Assembly (NCBI GenBank): GCA_011525685.1 | Contig: WYBW01000076.1 | Coordinates: 1-61,804, forward strand | DNA: 61,804 nucleotides | Origin: Verrucomicrobiia bacterium | Lineage (GTDB): Bacteria; Verrucomicrobiota; Verrucomicrobiia; Limisphaerales; JADLHS01 | Reading direction: 5' to 3' | Shown: piece by piece, positions 9,301-22,300 of the stretch | Numbering within the stretch: position 1 is the first letter of the stretch | Layout: each line of letters opens with the position of its first letter | Program-made: the position numbers and the translations under genes | Notes under the pieces: model-generated | Seen by the model: only the letters and a program-made list of their open reading frames with translations | Database searches by the model: none | What the model was told of the DNA's origin: nothing

Positions 9301-12300
9301 CCGCTCCGCGCCAAGGACGTTTCCGTCCGCCGGAGACAAAGTAACCCGATAGAGGCCCTGGTTCCAGCGTCCCACCCACAGCGTGTTTGGCTTTTCAAAC
9401 AGCAGCCCATCGGTATCCCCACCCCGGGTGCGAAACGCCTCCAGTCCGCTCGGAACCCGGATGGGTTTCTCGCCCCGCGAAGCAGCCGTGGGATCGAAGT
9501 ATTGCAATCCCAGTGAGGGCGCACGCCAAGTGCCAATCCACAATCCACCGTTGGGGTCGGCTTGGAGTGCCGTTGCCCGGGGAATCTCAAGTCCGTCTTC
9601 CGGACCGAATACTGTAAAGGGCCTTCCGCCCGCGGTCTTTTGGCGTGGGTGCAAGCGGGCCAGAAAGGGAGTGGGCAGCCTGGATTCGGAGAACCAAACG
9701 GCCCCGTCGGTGGTGACGGCACTGGCAAGCACTCGTTCTCCCGGCAGGCCATCGGCGCGCGTGAAATTCTGGAAGGTGGTCTCTTCGTACCGATAAACGC
9801 CGCCATCCGTTGCCATCCAGAGGGCGCCGTCCGGTCCGGTTTGCAATTGCAGCACCCAAGAGTTGGGAGCGCCGGAGGCTTCTCCGAAGCGCACCAGGCC
9901 CGGTCCGCCGGGATTTAACCGCGTAATGCCGCCCAAGCGATGTCCAAGCCAGACAATCCCTTCCGGCGTTACATGGATCGCCGTTGGTAGTTGGTCGAGT
10001 GGGACATTGGCAAAACCCTGCCCGTCGTAACGGGTGATTGAATAAACCGCCTGCCAACTGTCTTGAAACCAAAGATTGCCGTCGGGCGCCAGATGGAGAG
10101 CATCCTGATTGCGCGTGGCCAGTCCGTCACTCCTGGCCAGCCGAACCACGTTTGTGCCATCCACCCGCCAAAGGTCCTGTTCTTGCGTCACCGTCCAGAC
10201 GCGACCAAGGCGATCCACCGCCAGGGCTTTCGTTTTCGTGAGTGTTTCAGTCAGGGTAATGGGGGGAATGCCCGGTACTTCGCGGAACGATCGGCCGTCA
10301 TAGCGGGTCAACCCCTCGCGCGTGCGCAACCACAAGACGCCATCCGGAGTGGCCTCGATGTCAAACACGCGGCCCGCGGTCAGGCCGTTGGTGCCGCTAG
10401 GGAAATTCTGGAACTGCCGTGCGACCGGATCAAATCGGGAAGCGCCAAACTCCGTGCCGAACCACAGACTGCCGTCGCGCGCTGCGAAGATGCAATAGAC
10501 CCGGTTGTCCAGGAGACCGTCGCGCTTCGAGAAGTTGGTGAACTTCAGCCCGTCGAAGCGCGACACCCCGTTCATGGTGGCGATCCACAACGCGCCATCA
10601 GGCGTGAACTGGAGATCACGCGTGCGGTTGCTGGGCAATCCGTTCGCGGAGGAGTACCGCCGCCAGCGGCCTTTTTGAAAGGGAGCAATCTGGAAATCGG
10701 CCTCGACCGTTTGGCCGGGTTGAATCCGCACCGGCTCACCGCCGCGAAACGGTAGATGGCCGTCGGGAAGGACCAGGCTCACCCGATATTCGCCGGGGCG
10801 CAGATTGAGAAAGCTGTAGCCGGGCGTGCCATTCGTGGTGAAGGTGGCGGCAGCCAAACCGGGCGGTTTCAACTGGCCCGCCTCCCACGGCGGGGCATCA
10901 GCCCGGACCACCATGATCCCCACCTCGGAGAGCGCCGAGCCATCGAACGCGGTGACCTTGCCGCTGACGCTTACGGCCGGCCCCAGCGTCAGGTTCAATT
11001 CGGTCCTTTTTGCGGGAGCACAATTGACCCCCAGCGCCCAGACGCCCAAATCCCCCGCACCGGCGGCGACATCGAACGTGTTGTGCGGCGAGCGCAAGAT
11101 GAGCGTGTAGCGCCCGTCGGTCCCCGAGTTGCCGGTGGCAACCTCCTGCTCCTGATAGAGCACCCAGATCGCCGCGTTCGTCAGCGGATGGCCGGCGGCA
11201 TCGGTAAGCTGGCCGGCCAAAATGGTTGGCAAATCCAACTGGCTGGATCCCCGACCACGGGCTTGAACCACGCGCGCGTTGCCGACGAGCGTGCCGTGAT
11301 GGTTGTTGGTGGTGGCATCCCGTCCTGCGTTGGCGGGATCGTTGAAATTCCACAAGCCAACCAACCCGGGCTCCGTTCCCGTGAGGTGTTGGGACATGGA
11401 GGCCTGAATCTGTTCAGGCGTCCGCGCGTGATTCCAAATTCGGACCTCGTCCATTTGTCCGTGGAAATCCTCGTCGCCGGTCCCCGTTGCATGAAACCGG
11501 GAGCGACCCAGAAAACTGGCCGGCGTCCACTCCGAGTCAAACTGAAATGGTTGCACCGCCTCGGAAAGCAGGCTGCCATTGATGTACAGCTTCACTCCCC
11601 CATCGCCGGCGGTTGCCGCCACATGCAACCACTCGCCGGCGCGAAGTGCGTCGTTGGCCGTCACGAAGCTCACCTCGGAACCGACCAGGGTCTCCGCCCG
11701 CAGGATGTTGGTCCGACTACGATTGTGAATGTTGAACGTGTAATTCAACAGCGCGAGATCCGCGAACCGCGACATGTAACGGAAGCTGTTCCACTTGACC
11801 CACCCTTCCACCGTCACTTTGGTGAGGTTGGTAAACGCGCCCGCAGGGAGTTCCACGAAACTATTGGTGCCGTCCAGTTCCAGCACGTATTCCGTGTCGG
11901 CGGCGCTCGGTGCTGAGGGAAGTTGGGCGGCGACCACCCGGGCGTTGCCGACCAGCCGACCATCATGGCCGGCCGGCGTGGCATCCTTGACCAGGCCGTC
12001 GGCGATGTTCGCAAAGTTCCACAAGCCCGCCAGCCCTGGCTCGGTGCCGGTCACCCGCTGGAACATACCGTCGCGAATCTGCTCCGCCGTCCGGCGGGTC
12101 TTCCAGACGCGGAACTCGGCGATGCGCCCCGCAAAGGTTCCGAGACCACCGCCGCCCGCACGGTGCCAGGCGCCAATGAAGTTCTTTTTGCCCGAGACGG
12201 AATTGAACGAACCCGTGAAAGGAGCATCCCCAACCAGGCCCCCGTTCAGATAGAGTTCCATGCCCCCCGGCCCGCTCACCGCCGCCAGATGCAGCCATTC

Positions 12301-13344
12301 GCGGGCTGGCACACTGGACCGCACCACCGTTTCTGACGTCGGACCTCCGACTTCAAACTGGCTGATGAAGAACTGCAACCCCTGATTCTGATTCCACGGC
12401 CGGCCCACGCCCATGTCGTGCTGATACGCCCCGAAATTGAAGAACCGTTGGATGCCATCCCAGTGATTCGGCCACACCCACGCCTCGACCGTCCCCTGGG
12501 TGAGCGTGTGAAAGATGTCATCCGGCAACTGGACGTAACTGTTGGTGCCGTCGAGTTCGAGGACGGTTGCCGTCGTGGCTACGATTCCCCGTATCGGAAG
12601 TTGGGCGGCGACCACCCGGGCGTTGCCGATCAGCCGGCCATGATGCCCGCCGGGCGAGCTGTCGCGGAGGACGCCGTTCTCCGCGCTGTCAAAGTTCCAC
12701 AGCCCCGCCAGCCCCGGCTCGTTGCCCGTCAGCCGTTCCGCCATGGACCGGCGGATTTGCTCCTCGCTGCGGCGATGATTCCAGACCCGCAACTCATCAA
12801 TCTGGCCGTGGAAGTCCTGATCGGTGGGGTTCTGAACCAGTCCCCGCCCGACGATGTTGGTTTGAGCGACTTTGATGTCGGCGAAACTGGCCTGGCTGGT
12901 GTGCTCGCCCACCAACGCGCCGTTCGCATAAAGCTTCATGCCGCCCGGACCAGAAAGCGCCGCGAAATGAATCCATTCGTTCGTCCGCAAGAGATTGTTC
13001 ACCCGGACGATATGTTGCGGATTTCCAGAACCAGTCGCAGCGTACTCGGGGTAGATGTTAAAACGAAGGTCGGCCGTGTCACCATGATTGAAAAGGCTCA
13101 TGGACTGCCAACCCGCCCCAAACTCAAAAATGCGCGAGAAGTTCCGCAGACTGTCCCACTTGGCCCACACCTCGACGGTGGCTTCCGTCAAATTCGTGAA
13201 AATGTTGGGTGGCAGTTCCACCCAACTGTTCGTGCCCTCCAGTTCGAGGACGTGGTTGGGAGCCGATGACGTGACCGGCTGGCTTTGAACCTGGTCGGCC
13301 ACCGCCAGCAGCACCAAACAGAAAACAAAGAATGTTGTCCTCAT
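6304..13344 (-). CDS. Giant hybrid sensor kinase B (3 LamG, propeller, PAS, HisKA, HATPase, 2 REC)
   Basis: A 2346-residue one-protein phosphorelay. ATG at 13344 is chosen because [20 protein letters not shown] is a signal peptide; the open frame continues 14 codons upstream. Order: three LamG jelly-rolls starting near 28, 258 and 485 (each opening with a variant of [13 protein letters not shown]); two carboxypeptidase-regulatory-like folds (about 706-890); a two-component-regulator beta-propeller (about 891-1505, repeats such as [17 protein letters not shown]); Y_Y_Y domain (about 1530-1620); one membrane helix (about 1626-1650); PAS (about 1693-1805); HisKA with His1840 in [20 protein letters not shown]; HATPase (about 1945-2080); and two receivers (about 2101-2340). 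The ligand-binding part is periplasmic and the kinase cytoplasmic, as in HTCS regulators of glycan use. The ATPase carries a palindromic insertion (7352-7428). The gene begins 7 bases after its paralogue's stop. Confidence 0.95.
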   Translation of the reverse strand: MRTTFFVFCLVLLAVADQVQSQPVTSSAPNHVLELEGTNSWVELPPNIFTNLTEATVEVWAKWDSLRNFSRIFEFGAGWQSMSLFNHGDTADLRFNIYPEYAATGSGNPQHIVRVNNLLRTNEWIHFAALSGPGGMKLYANGALVGEHTSQASFADIKVAQTNIVGRGLVQNPTDQDFHGQIDELRVWNHRRSEEQIRRSMAERLTGNEPGLAGLWNFDSAENGVLRDSSPGGHHGRLIGNARVVAAQLPIRGIVATTATVLELDGTNSYVQLPDDIFHTLTQGTVEAWVWPNHWDGIQRFFNFGAYQHDMGVGRPWNQNQGLQFFISQFEVGGPTSETVVRSSVPAREWLHLAAVSGPGGMELYLNGGLVGDAPFTGSFNSVSGKKNFIGAWHRAGGGGLGTFAGRIAEFRVWKTRRTAEQIRDGMFQRVTGTEPGLAGLWNFANIADGLVKDATPAGHDGRLVGNARVVAAQLPSAPSAADTEYVLELDGTNSFVELPAGAFTNLTKVTVEGWVKWNSFRYMSRFADLALLNYTFNIHNRSRTNILRAETLVGSEVSFVTANDALRAGEWLHVAATAGDGGVKLYINGSLLSEAVQPFQFDSEWTPASFLGRSRFHATGTGDEDFHGQMDEVRIWNHARTPEQIQASMSQHLTGTEPGLVGLWNFNDPANAGRDATTNNHHGTLVGNARVVQARGRGSSQLDLPTILAGQLTDAAGHPLTNAAIWVLYQEQEVATGNSGTDGRYTLILRSPHNTFDVAAGAGDLGVWALGVNCAPAKRTELNLTLGPAVSVSGKVTAFDGSALSEVGIMVVRADAPPWEAGQLKPPGLAAATFTTNGTPGYSFLNLRPGEYRVSLVLPDGHLPFRGGEPVRIQPGQTVEADFQIAPFQKGRWRRYSSANGLPSNRTRDLQFTPDGALWIATMNGVSRFDGLKFTNFSKRDGLLDNRVYCIFAARDGSLWFGTEFGASRFDPVARQFQNFPSGTNGLTAGRVFDIEATPDGVLWLRTREGLTRYDGRSFREVPGIPPITLTETLTKTKALAVDRLGRVWTVTQEQDLWRVDGTNVVRLARSDGLATRNQDALHLAPDGNLWFQDSWQAVYSITRYDGQGFANVPLDQLPTAIHVTPEGIVWLGHRLGGITRLNPGGPGLVRFGEASGAPNSWVLQLQTGPDGALWMATDGGVYRYEETTFQNFTRADGLPGERVLASAVTTDGAVWFSESRLPTPFLARLHPRQKTAGGRPFTVFGPEDGLEIPRATALQADPNGGLWIGTWRAPSLGLQYFDPTAASRGEKPIRVPSGLEAFRTRGGDTDGLLFEKPNTLWVGRWNQGLYRVTLSPADGNVLGAERIAGPTNFMSTIYRDAQGRLWTSTRFQPHGISRIEGSNVVHFTSGSTDGDLPSDVVASFQEGPDGFLYICTEAGLVRYDGQEFVALEGTVDRPLPSGVVASTLRDRDNLLWWTSEAGLFRYDGITWSSLDEEDGLISMVTRSITQDHDGDYWIATDKGITRYRPTRRPPPPPELVVKTDREHRAAAVPAIPFGQLVAFQFSAVDFKTQPMRRFYRQAIVPGRVETPPAKRDPAWREPMSATQFNWNPEAPGEYTFFVQFIDRDLNYSEPARAFLKIVTPWYANGLIVGSGLGGLLGFAGWAVVARFLYVRKRREAERLREQMLEQERVSKAALEREVVERKQAQEYFESLVENVPVMVIRRDCEGRFTFINRLGVEFIQKKLGATFSDPIGKDDSAWAPPDVAANVRAADQEVIRTGQPLEREFQIGQPGRPPLWIHSIRTPIRDARGQVTGVQMVAWDVTAEKETAEKLQQAKDTAEVANRAKSQFLASMSHELRTPLNAIIGYSEMLQEEAKDVGQKEFIPDLEKIHGAGKHLLGLINDVLDLSKIEAGKMTLYLEDFDVAKLVTEVAATVQPLIAKNGNKLEVDYPPDLGTMHADVTKVRQTLFNLLSNASKFTEKGVIRLVVGQASRLSPSSGTQQEIRDRRDACPTLEFRVSDTGIGMTPEQLAKLFQAFTQADSSTSRKYGGTGLGLAISRKFCQMMGGDITVQSEPGKGSTFTVTLPVEVREQPVPPTPTPTIPSADHAARSTHHGIVLVIDDDPAVHDLMRRSLEKDGFRVEVAADGKRGLELAKQLKPAVITLDVMMPSMDGWSVLTALKSDPALANIPVIMLTIVDDKQMGFALGAADYFTKPIDFQRLHQVLEKYRLPANDHPVLVVEDDIATREMVRRTLEKDGWQVVEAPNGRVGLEKLNGRVPALILLDLMMPEMDGFEFMEALRRRADAKHIPVIVITAKDLTEEDRRRLNGGVERIILKGATSQEQLLAELRSVLAGQIHYEV
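7044..7078. repeat. Short CACGCAG-type repeat in the linker of kinase B
   Basis: The minus strand carries three near-copies of a CACGCAG unit (plus strand TGCGTGCTGCGTGCTGCGTG). They encode a linker peptide, [12 protein letters not shown], between the ATPase and the first receiver. The matching linker of kinase A has a different sequence. Confidence 0.5.
7352..7428. repeat. In-frame palindromic element inside the kinase B ATPase domain
   Basis: Two arms of 25 bases (7352-7376 and 7404-7428) are perfect reverse complements around a 27-base loop. Read with the gene, they encode a peptide opening VGQASRLSP and closing [11 protein letters not shown]. It sits between the strand ending IRLV and the G1 box VSDTGIGM, a loop position in GHKL ATPases. 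The same element is at 14400-14476 in kinase A. Confidence 0.92.
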
Positions 13345-13351
13345 GGGCGAA

Positions 13352-16300
13352 TCACGGTGTCTTCGCGGCAGAGTCTTGCATGACATGGCGGATCGTTTCC
13401 AGCAATTGTTCCCTGCTGGCCGCCCCTTTCTGGATGATGCGCTCCACGCCGCCGTTCAGGCGCCGCCGGTCCTCCTCCGTCAAGTCCTTGGCCGTGATGA
13501 CGATTACCGGCACGTCCTTCCCATCCGCCCGCCGCCGCAATGCGTCCATGAACTCGAACCCGTCCATCTCCGGCATCATCAGGTCCAAAAGAATCAGCGC
13601 GGGCGCCTGGCCATCGAGTTTCTCCAGGCCCACCTTGCCGTTCTGCGCCTCCAGCACGGCCCAGGCCTCCTTTTCCAGCAGCCGCCGCAACATTTCGCGC
13701 GTCTCGGCGTGATCCTCCACAATCAACACCGACTGCCGATCATTGGGTTTGCGATACTTCTCCAGCACCTGGTGCAGCCGCGAGAAATCAATCGGCTTGG
13801 TGAAGTAATCCGCCGCGCCCAGCGCAAAACCCATCTGCTTGTCATCCACGATGGTCAGCATGATGACCGGGATGTCCGTCGTGGCCGGATCAGCTTTCAA
13901 CGCGCTCAACACCGACCAACCGTCCATGGACGGCATCATCACATCCAGGGTGATCACTGACGGTTTGAGTCGCTTCGCCAGTTCGAGACCGGTCTTGCCG
14001 TCCGCCGCGACCTCGACGCGAAAGCCGTCCTTCTCCAGCGAACGGCGCATCAGATCATGGACTGTCGGGTCATCGTCGATGACGAGCACCGTAGCCGCCG
14101 ACGTGAGGAGGCGGTCCGGTTGGTCTGTCCGCCTCGTTACCTCGGCGGCTACTTCGGCGACTGCCTCCCGCACCTCCACCGGCAACGTAACCGTAAACAT
14201 GCTGCCTTTGCCGTGCTCGCTCTGCACGGTAATGTCTCCGCCCATCATCTGACAGAACTTGCGGCTGATGGCCAGGCCGAGACCCGTGCCACCATATTTG
14301 CGGCTGGTGGAGGAATCCGCCTGGGTGAAGGCTTGGAAGAGTTTGGCCAGTTGTTCCGGCGTCATCCCAATGCCGGTGTCGCTGACGCGGAACTCCAGCG
14401 TAGGACAGGCGTCGCGCCTGTCTCTAACTTCTTGCTGAGTTCCGAAAGATGGAGACAGGCGCGACGCCTGTCCTACGACAAGCCGTATCGTTCCCTTCTC
14501 CGTGAACTTGCTCGCGTTGCTCAACAGGTTGAACAAGGTCTGCCGCACCTTGGTCACGTCCGCGTGCATCGTGCCGAGGTCGGGCGGACAATCCACTTCC
14601 AGCTTGTTCCCGTTCTTGGCGATGAGCGGTTGCACGGTGGCGGCGACTTCGTTCACCAGCTTGGTCACGTCGAAGTCTTCGAGGTAAAGTGTCATCTTCC
14701 CGGACTCGATCTTGGAGAGGTCCAACACGTCGTTGATCAGGCCGAGCAAATGTTTGCCGGCGCCGTGAATCTTCTCCAGGTCCGGCACAAATCCCTTTTG
14801 ATCGAGATCGAGGGCTTCTTCCTGTAACATTTCGCTGTAGCCGATGATGGCGTTGAGCGGCGTGCGCAACTCGTGGCTCATGTTCGCCAGGAACGCGCTC
14901 TTGGCTTTGTTCGCGTCGTCTGCCGCCGTCCGCGCTTCCTCGGCCGCTTCGCGCGCCATATCGAGTTGGCGATTGGATTCCGCGAGCGCCTTCGCCTTGG
15001 CCTCCAGGGCTTCCTTGGCGCGATGCTCCTCTTCCAACAGCCGCTCGCGCAGCCGCTCGGCTTCACGACGTTTGCGTGCGTAAAGGAAGCGGGCCACCAC
15101 CGCCCAGAGGGCCAGGACACCCACCGCCACGCCGCCGGGCACGATGATCGCCGGGTTGGCGTGCCAGGGCAGGACGACGTTCAGCACCGCCAGCGTCGGC
15201 GGCGAGTAATTCAGGTCACGGTCTATGAACTGCACGGCCAGCGTCCACGGACCGGGTTCGCTAAACGATTGCTCGATCTGCGTCGCCGTGTCGGGTGGAT
15301 TCCAGCCATCCTGCCACTCACCCGCTGCGGGCGCGCCTTTCACCAACTGCCAGCGATACTGCCGCTTCTCCGGCGCGGTGCGGTATTCCACCACCTGGAA
15401 CTTGAAGGTCACCCGTTGCCCGGCCGCGATGGATGGCAAGGCGTCCAGGTCGGTATAGTCCCGATCGGTTTGGACGACCACTGTGGGTGCGCGCGGGGTG
15501 CGGCTCAGTTTCCGGTAGCGCGCCACGCCCTTGTTCCAGGTGCCGAGCCACACCGTGCCGTCCTCGGTGGGATGCACCCGGTTGATGAGGTTTTCCGGCA
15601 GGCCGTCGCGCTCGTCCAGTTTGGACCACGCGGTGCCGTCGGTGAAGACCACGCCCTCGGCCGTGCCCAGCCAGATCAAGCCGGCAGAATCACGCACCAC
15701 ATCAAAGCAGCGCAAGGAAGCCAGGCGCGACTGAGCGGAAGGCCACGGAACGAAACCGTTGCCATCAAAACGCGCCAGCCCATCCATCGTGCCGGCCAGC
15801 AACGTGCCGTCCGGGAGCGGTTGCATCCCGCGAACATCGTTGTGAGGCAGACCATTCGTGGTGGTGAACCGGGTGAAGTTGGCACCGTCGTAATGGACGA
15901 GTCCACCTTGAAATCGGCTGAACCATAAGTGGCCGTTGGTGGCCGCGCGCATCCGCGGCACGGGCCCGATGTCCTGCTCGGGGGTTGGCGTCTGTCCGAG
16001 CCGGTACGCGCCCTTGTCGGTCCCATACCACAATTCGCCAGTGGCGGAGCGCGCCAGCGCATAGCTGCCCACCGAACCTTCCAGTGGTTCAAAGCGAATC
16101 CGTTCGCCCGCTCCTGCAGACACGGCGTATCGTCCGACCGGCGCATTGTTATCGCCCACCAACAAAGCGCCGTCAGTGTCCACAAACACTGCAACGGGCT
16201 GAACGCCAGGCAAACCCTCCGCCTGTGTGACTTTGACGATGCCCTTGCCGTCATGGCGCGAGAGCTTGCCGCCCCGGGCCAGGAACCACGCGTTGCCGTC

Positions 16301-19300
16301 CCGGGTGCTGGCCAGGGCGTCAATCGCACCGGTATCCAACCCATCGCCGGCGCCAAAACTCGCAATGGACTCCACATCCAGCCGGGAGACACCCGAACTC
16401 GTGCCGGCCCAGACATCCCCCGCGTCATCAATGTGCAATGATTGAACCTGATGGCTGGCCAGCCCGTCGGGAATGGTGAAGTTGACGAAGGACTGGCCAT
16501 CGTAGCGCGACAGGCCGGTCGGCGGCGGACTTCCCGCGCTGGTGGGCGGACCTGCGGCAAACCACATCGCGCCGGAACGATCCTGAGCGATGGCCCAGAC
16601 ATAATTCTCGGCCAGACCATCCTGCTTGGTGAATGTGCGGATCGTTTTGCCGCCGCCTTCAACAGCCGTCGGGTCGTAGCGCGACACGCCGCCACCGTAG
16701 GTGCCGAACCACATCGCCCCATCCGCCGCCTGGAAGATTGAAAGCACGGCACTTTGCGGCAGACCGTCCCGATTGGAGAGGTGCGTCAAAGCGGGACCGT
16801 TGGTCGCTCCCGCTCCGGGCACAAAACGGCGCACGCCATCGCCCGACCCCAACCACATTGCTCCCGACGCATCGCGGTAAATCTCCGCGGTGTTCCGACT
16901 GGCCAATTCCCGAAGGAGACGCCGCTCTTCCGCAGCCGGGCCAGCGTCCATTTCATCATCCAGTCGCCAAAGTCCCAACAGGCCCGGTTCCGTGCCGGTC
17001 AGGCGGGCGAACCGGTGGTCGCGGATTTCCTCCTCCGACCGCACCGTGTTCCAGAGCCTCACGTCACTGATCTGGCCGGTGAAGTAGGTGTTGACGCGCC
17101 CGATCCACAGCACGGGGGTGCGCGGAGTGTCGGCAATGTTCGCGGTATGAACCAAAGCGCCATTGACGTAAACCCGGTAAGCCGCGCCATCATAACTGGC
17201 GGCCACATGATTCCAAGCGCGCGGCCTTATTACATTTGGCGGCGTATTCCAGTTCAACCAATTCGTTCCGTTTCCGAAACCGCCATGCACACCGTTTTCC
17301 GAGGTAACGTAAAGGCTCGGGGGTCGCCAGTGAAAGGAGCTGTTGGTTTCCCAGCCGAGAAAGGCGTTCCAACCACTTGCGGTCGGACGAATCCACGCCT
17401 CCTGAGTAAACCGGTGGCCGAGCATGACGCCGTTCGTGCCAAGCTCAACAAAGCTGTTCGTGCCGTCAAACTGGGCCACCCGGTCGGGGCGCAGGGCGCG
17501 TGAGTCGAAGCCAGAACGTGGCGCGAGTCTCGCGCTGCCCGCCAACTTCCCGTCATGGCCACCCGGCGAGGCATCGCGGCCCGGATTGGCCGGGTCGTCG
17601 AAGTTCCAGAGGCCGACCAACCCTGGCTCCGTTCCCGTGAGTTTGCGCGATATGTTCTCCCGAATCTGTTCTGCGGTACGGCCCACGTTCCACACGCGAA
17701 CTTCGTCCAACTGACCGTGAAAGTCCCGGTCATTGGGCCAGTTGGAGCGTCCCACGTAATTCCGCTCGCCGTTCGGCACTGGCACTGGCCGGGCGCCCGG
17801 CTGACTGGCTTGCACAATGTTGTCGCCGCCTTCACCCCACAGCGGATCCGTCCAGGCCGCCTGACCCAACTCGTCGCCATTCAGGTAAAGCCGCAGACCC
17901 GCCTGATCCGCCACCGCCGCCACATGGAACCATTCGTGCGTTCTCAGCACATTCTCCGCGCGGATCCGGATGAATCCGTTCGTGTTCGGCCACAGATTGA
18001 ACTCGAGGTGCGGGTTATTGCCGTGGTTGGCGAGCAGAAAGGCTCTCCGCTGATGGCCAAAGTCGAAGACCCGCGACCAAGAACCGAAGCTTTCCCACCT
18101 GGCCCACGCTTCCACGGTAATCGCCTCCTGTCCGTCAAAAATGTGGGACGGCAGTTCGACATGACTGTTATTCCCATTCAAGGACAGAGCCAATCCCGGT
18201 TGCGCCAGCGGCCCGGAATCCGCCGGGCGTTGCGCCCGCACGGTGGTGGCCGGGCCGTTCAGGGTTCCATTGTATTGGTTGGTGGTCTGGTCCCGGGCCG
18301 TGCCATCGTCGAAGTTCCAGAGGGCGACCAGGCCGGGTTCGCGGCCCGTCAGTTTCTGGAACATGGTTTCCTGAATCTCTGACTCGGTGCGTTCGACCTT
18401 CCACACCCGCACTTCATCGATCTGACCCTGGAAGGGAGGGTCGTTATCATTTTGCGTCACGGTCTTGCCGAGGCGGTTGATCGTGCCGTTCTGCAGCGCG
18501 GAAAAACTCCCGGCAAAACTGTTTGCGCCGACCTGCACGCCGTTCAGGTAGAGCCGCATGCCTCCTTTGCCCGAGACGCCCGCCACATGCACCCATTCCC
18601 CCGTCTGCAACACATTTGAGACCGTTACGTTCTGTAAGCCGAGGGTTGGGTCTCCCACCACAAACCACAGTCCGCCGGAGCCCAAGGTGCCGAGCGTCAG
18701 GTCGCGCATGGCGCTACCGTAGTTGAACACGCGATTCCAACCCGGCTCGCCAAGGCGTTCCCATTTCACCCAGGCCTCGATGGTCGCTGCGTCCAGGTCA
18801 TTGAAAACATCCGGTGGCAATTCGACATAACCGTTCGTGCCATCCAGTTGCAACACTGTTTCCATCGTCATCGGCTGGGGTGTCCCGGTCGGACGCAGTG
18901 AGGTAACGATCGCGGCCTCGCCTTGGAGTCGGCCATCTGGGCCGCCGGGAACGGCGTTCGAGACGGTTTGGGCGAAGGACACCAGGTTGGTCCCCTCAAG
19001 AATGGACAGACCTTGCTGAGTGCCGACCCAGAGGCGACCGCGGTGATCCCAAGCCAGGGAGCGAACGAAATTGCCCGCCAGGCCGTTGTTCGTGGTGAAG
19101 GTCATGAACATCGGAGCGCGGACTTGGCGAGTGGCGAGTGGCAAGTGGCGAGTGACGAGTGATGATCCCGATGGCTCCTCACGCTCCCCGCGCGGATCGT
19201 AGCGGCACAAGCCCTCGGTGGTCCCGAACCACATGACACCGTTGGCTTCGCCGGTGATGGCGTTCACCTGCCCCTCCGGCAGACCTTGCTGGTGGGTGAG

Positions 19301-22300
19301 CGTGAAGAAGTCGCGCCCGTCGAAACGCGAAACCCCGAAGTCGGTGCCGAACCACATTGCGCCATCGGCCGCCTGATAACTGGAGCCCACATAATCCGAC
19401 GCCAGGCCCTGAACGTGCGAGAAGTTCTGCCAGCGGCCTTTCTTGAAGGGCGACAGATGGAAATCGAGATTGGGCAGCGAGTCGTTCTCCACCACCGTGA
19501 TCTCACCGCCTTCAACCGGTGAGGTTCCGTTACGGGCCGTCGTGGGTTCCGACGGCGTGACCGACCCACCGGCTGAATCGCGATAAATGAATCCACCCGG
19601 AACGTGGGCGCGCAACCGGTAGCGGCCCGACACAAGGGTGGGAAAGCGATAGACCCCGCGCGCATCGCTCATCGTCGTGGCCACGAATTCCGGCATGAGC
19701 GACGGACGGAACAAGACGCGGGCAGGAACGATTTCTTTCGGCATCGCGGGGGACGACCACGACAGGCGACACCCGGCTTCGCCCCCTTGATCAAAGTAAT
19801 CCAGCCGGATTTCGTGCTCACCGACGGTCAGCGAAATCTCGCCGGATTTTTCCACCATGCCATGCACGCCCCCGTTGTTGACCACCTCCCGGCCATTGAT
19901 GAACAGGCGCGAACCATCGTCCGATTCCAAGTAAAAGGTGTAAGTCCCCGGCTCGGAGATCCGAAGCCGCCCGGTCCAGCGGATGAAGCATCCCGAACCG
20001 AGGGGTAACAGCGCGTTTCCCGAAGCTACCGCCCCCGGAAAGTCAATTTGGCCATCCACTCGCAGCAACGCCGGCGGCGCGGATTCGGGGAGCGCGGGGA
20101 AATTCGTCAAACCGCGCAACGGATAAACCGCCGCCACCAAACCGTCATTCCCCAGGCCCTCGACATTGGCGGAGACATCCAGCACGCGCACCGCCTGCAC
20201 CACCACCGACGGCAGCGGGCTGTCATCCAGGGCGAGAACCCGACCCGACACACTCGACAAATCGCGCAGGGCGAGCGTAAGAGTTTGTTCGCCGGACCGC
20301 ATGACGACCGGGGTTGGCCGGATGGCATACTCTCCGCGCCGTGCTTCCAACGTCACCGTCTCGCCCGGCACGGATTTGATGAGGAAGAATCCACCCGTGG
20401 CATCTGTCCGGTTCGTGGTCGTGGTGCCGTCCTCGTGCTGCACGGTTACATCCAGCCCGGCCAGCGCGCGGCCATCGGCGTCGGTCATGTTGCCGCGGAG
20501 CGATGCGGGAATGACCAGCTCTTCTGCCGTCGGCAGCGAGGCCACCAACGGGTCGGCCTCGTTGACGAGCCTGCCGTGGAAACCATTGGGCGAGGCATCG
20601 CGACCGGGCTGCGCCGGGTCGTCGAAATTCCAGAGCGCGGCCAAACCGTCCTCATTCCCGGTCAGCCGCCGGAACATGTTTTCGCGAATGTCCTCTCCTG
20701 TCCGCGCGGTGACCCACACGCGGACTTCATCCATCTGGCCTTCAAAGTTGCCCCGGCCCGGTTCGCCCCAAGCGCTTGCGCCCAAGTAATGAGACTCACC
20801 GTTCTCCAGCGCAGAAAAGCTGCCAGTGAACCGACCGGCGGATACGAGCGTGCCGTTGTAGTAGAGTTTCATGCCGCCCCTGCCCGTCACCAGCGCGACA
20901 TGGCACCACTGGTTGCTGCGCAAGATGCCGGGAACCGAGCGAGCGCTGTCGCTGGTCACGGGAAAGCTCGTGGCATCGAGGTTAGGGGTGTTCTCCCAGG
21001 ACTTGATGACGAGATCGCGGTTCCTCCGCCCGTAGTCATAGAAATTGAAACTGTTGATGAAACGATCCCATCGGACCCACCCTTCAATCGTCGCTTCGTC
21101 GAGTTCGTTAAAAATGTTGGGTGGCAGCTCAATGAAGCCGCGCCGCTGGTCGAGGCTCAACACGCGGTTCGTGGCACGGGCGTCCCGCCCGTCCGTTTCG
21201 ATTCGCACGGGCGGGACGCCCGTGCCACTACGCGCGGCCAGTTGAAAATCCACGCCCGGACGATCCGCGCCAATTTCCATCTCAACCGGCTGTCCATCGG
21301 CGAACCACACCCAACCCGAGCTGTCCAGCGCGCGGACGAAATACTCGCCGGGTGGCACGCGGCGGAAATGGTATCGCCCATCGCCATGCGTCAGCGCGAT
21401 GCGGAACGGGACTTCCCTCTCCCCTTCGGAAGGGGAGAGGGCCAGGGTGAGGGGATTTCCGGGAACTTGCTGACGGATCGCACGATCCCCCTCACCCCGA
21501 CCCTCTCCCCCTCTGCGGGGGAGAGGGAGAGCCGCGCGACCAGCTCGGACTTCGGATTTGAATAGCTGCACCTGCACCGCCGCCAGCGGCTGGCCATTCA
21601 CATCTGTCAGGCGACCCAACACGCTGCCCGGCGACACGAGGGTCAGGTTGACTTCGCGTTGTTCGGCACCGGTGAGCCGCGGCACCGTGACGACCGCCAG
21701 GGTATTGCTCAAGGACGCAACCACCCGCAACGAACCTGCGGTGGCAGAAAATCGTAACCGGTATTGGCCAGACGGCTGAGACATTCCCCGCTGCATTTCG
21801 ACTCCGTCCGCGAACACGGTCACTTCGGCCGCGGCAGCGGGCCTGCCGTCAACGCCCGTGATTTTGCCGTGAAGCACCACCGTTTGCTCGTTGAGCAGCG
21901 GCACACGGGCTTGTGTGACCCGCGCATTGCCGACGAGTTTGCCGTGGTGCGCTCCCGGGCCGAGGTCGGGGACAACGTTGTTGGTGACCTTATCAAAATT
22001 CCATATAGCCACGAGGTCCGGCTCGGTGCCCTTCAAGCGCTGGAACATTGCCTCGCGAATCTGTTCGGCCGTCCGGCGGACCTTCCAGACGCGGACCTCG
22101 GCGATCCGCCCATCGAAGGTCTCCAGTCCGTCTCCGGTCCAATAATGCCAGGCGCCGATGAAGTTCTGCTTGCCGCTCGTCTGCTTGAACGATCCGCTAA
22201 ACGTGTTCGAGGCGAGGAGCACTCCATTCCGATACATTTCCATCCCACCTGGGCCGCTCACAGCCGCCAGGTGCAGCCACTCCCGCACGGGCAACGGCGA

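Noticed and set aside
20048..21565. A 505-codon plus-strand open frame
   Set aside because: Antisense to kinase A in a region with PA14 and LamG domains on the minus strand.
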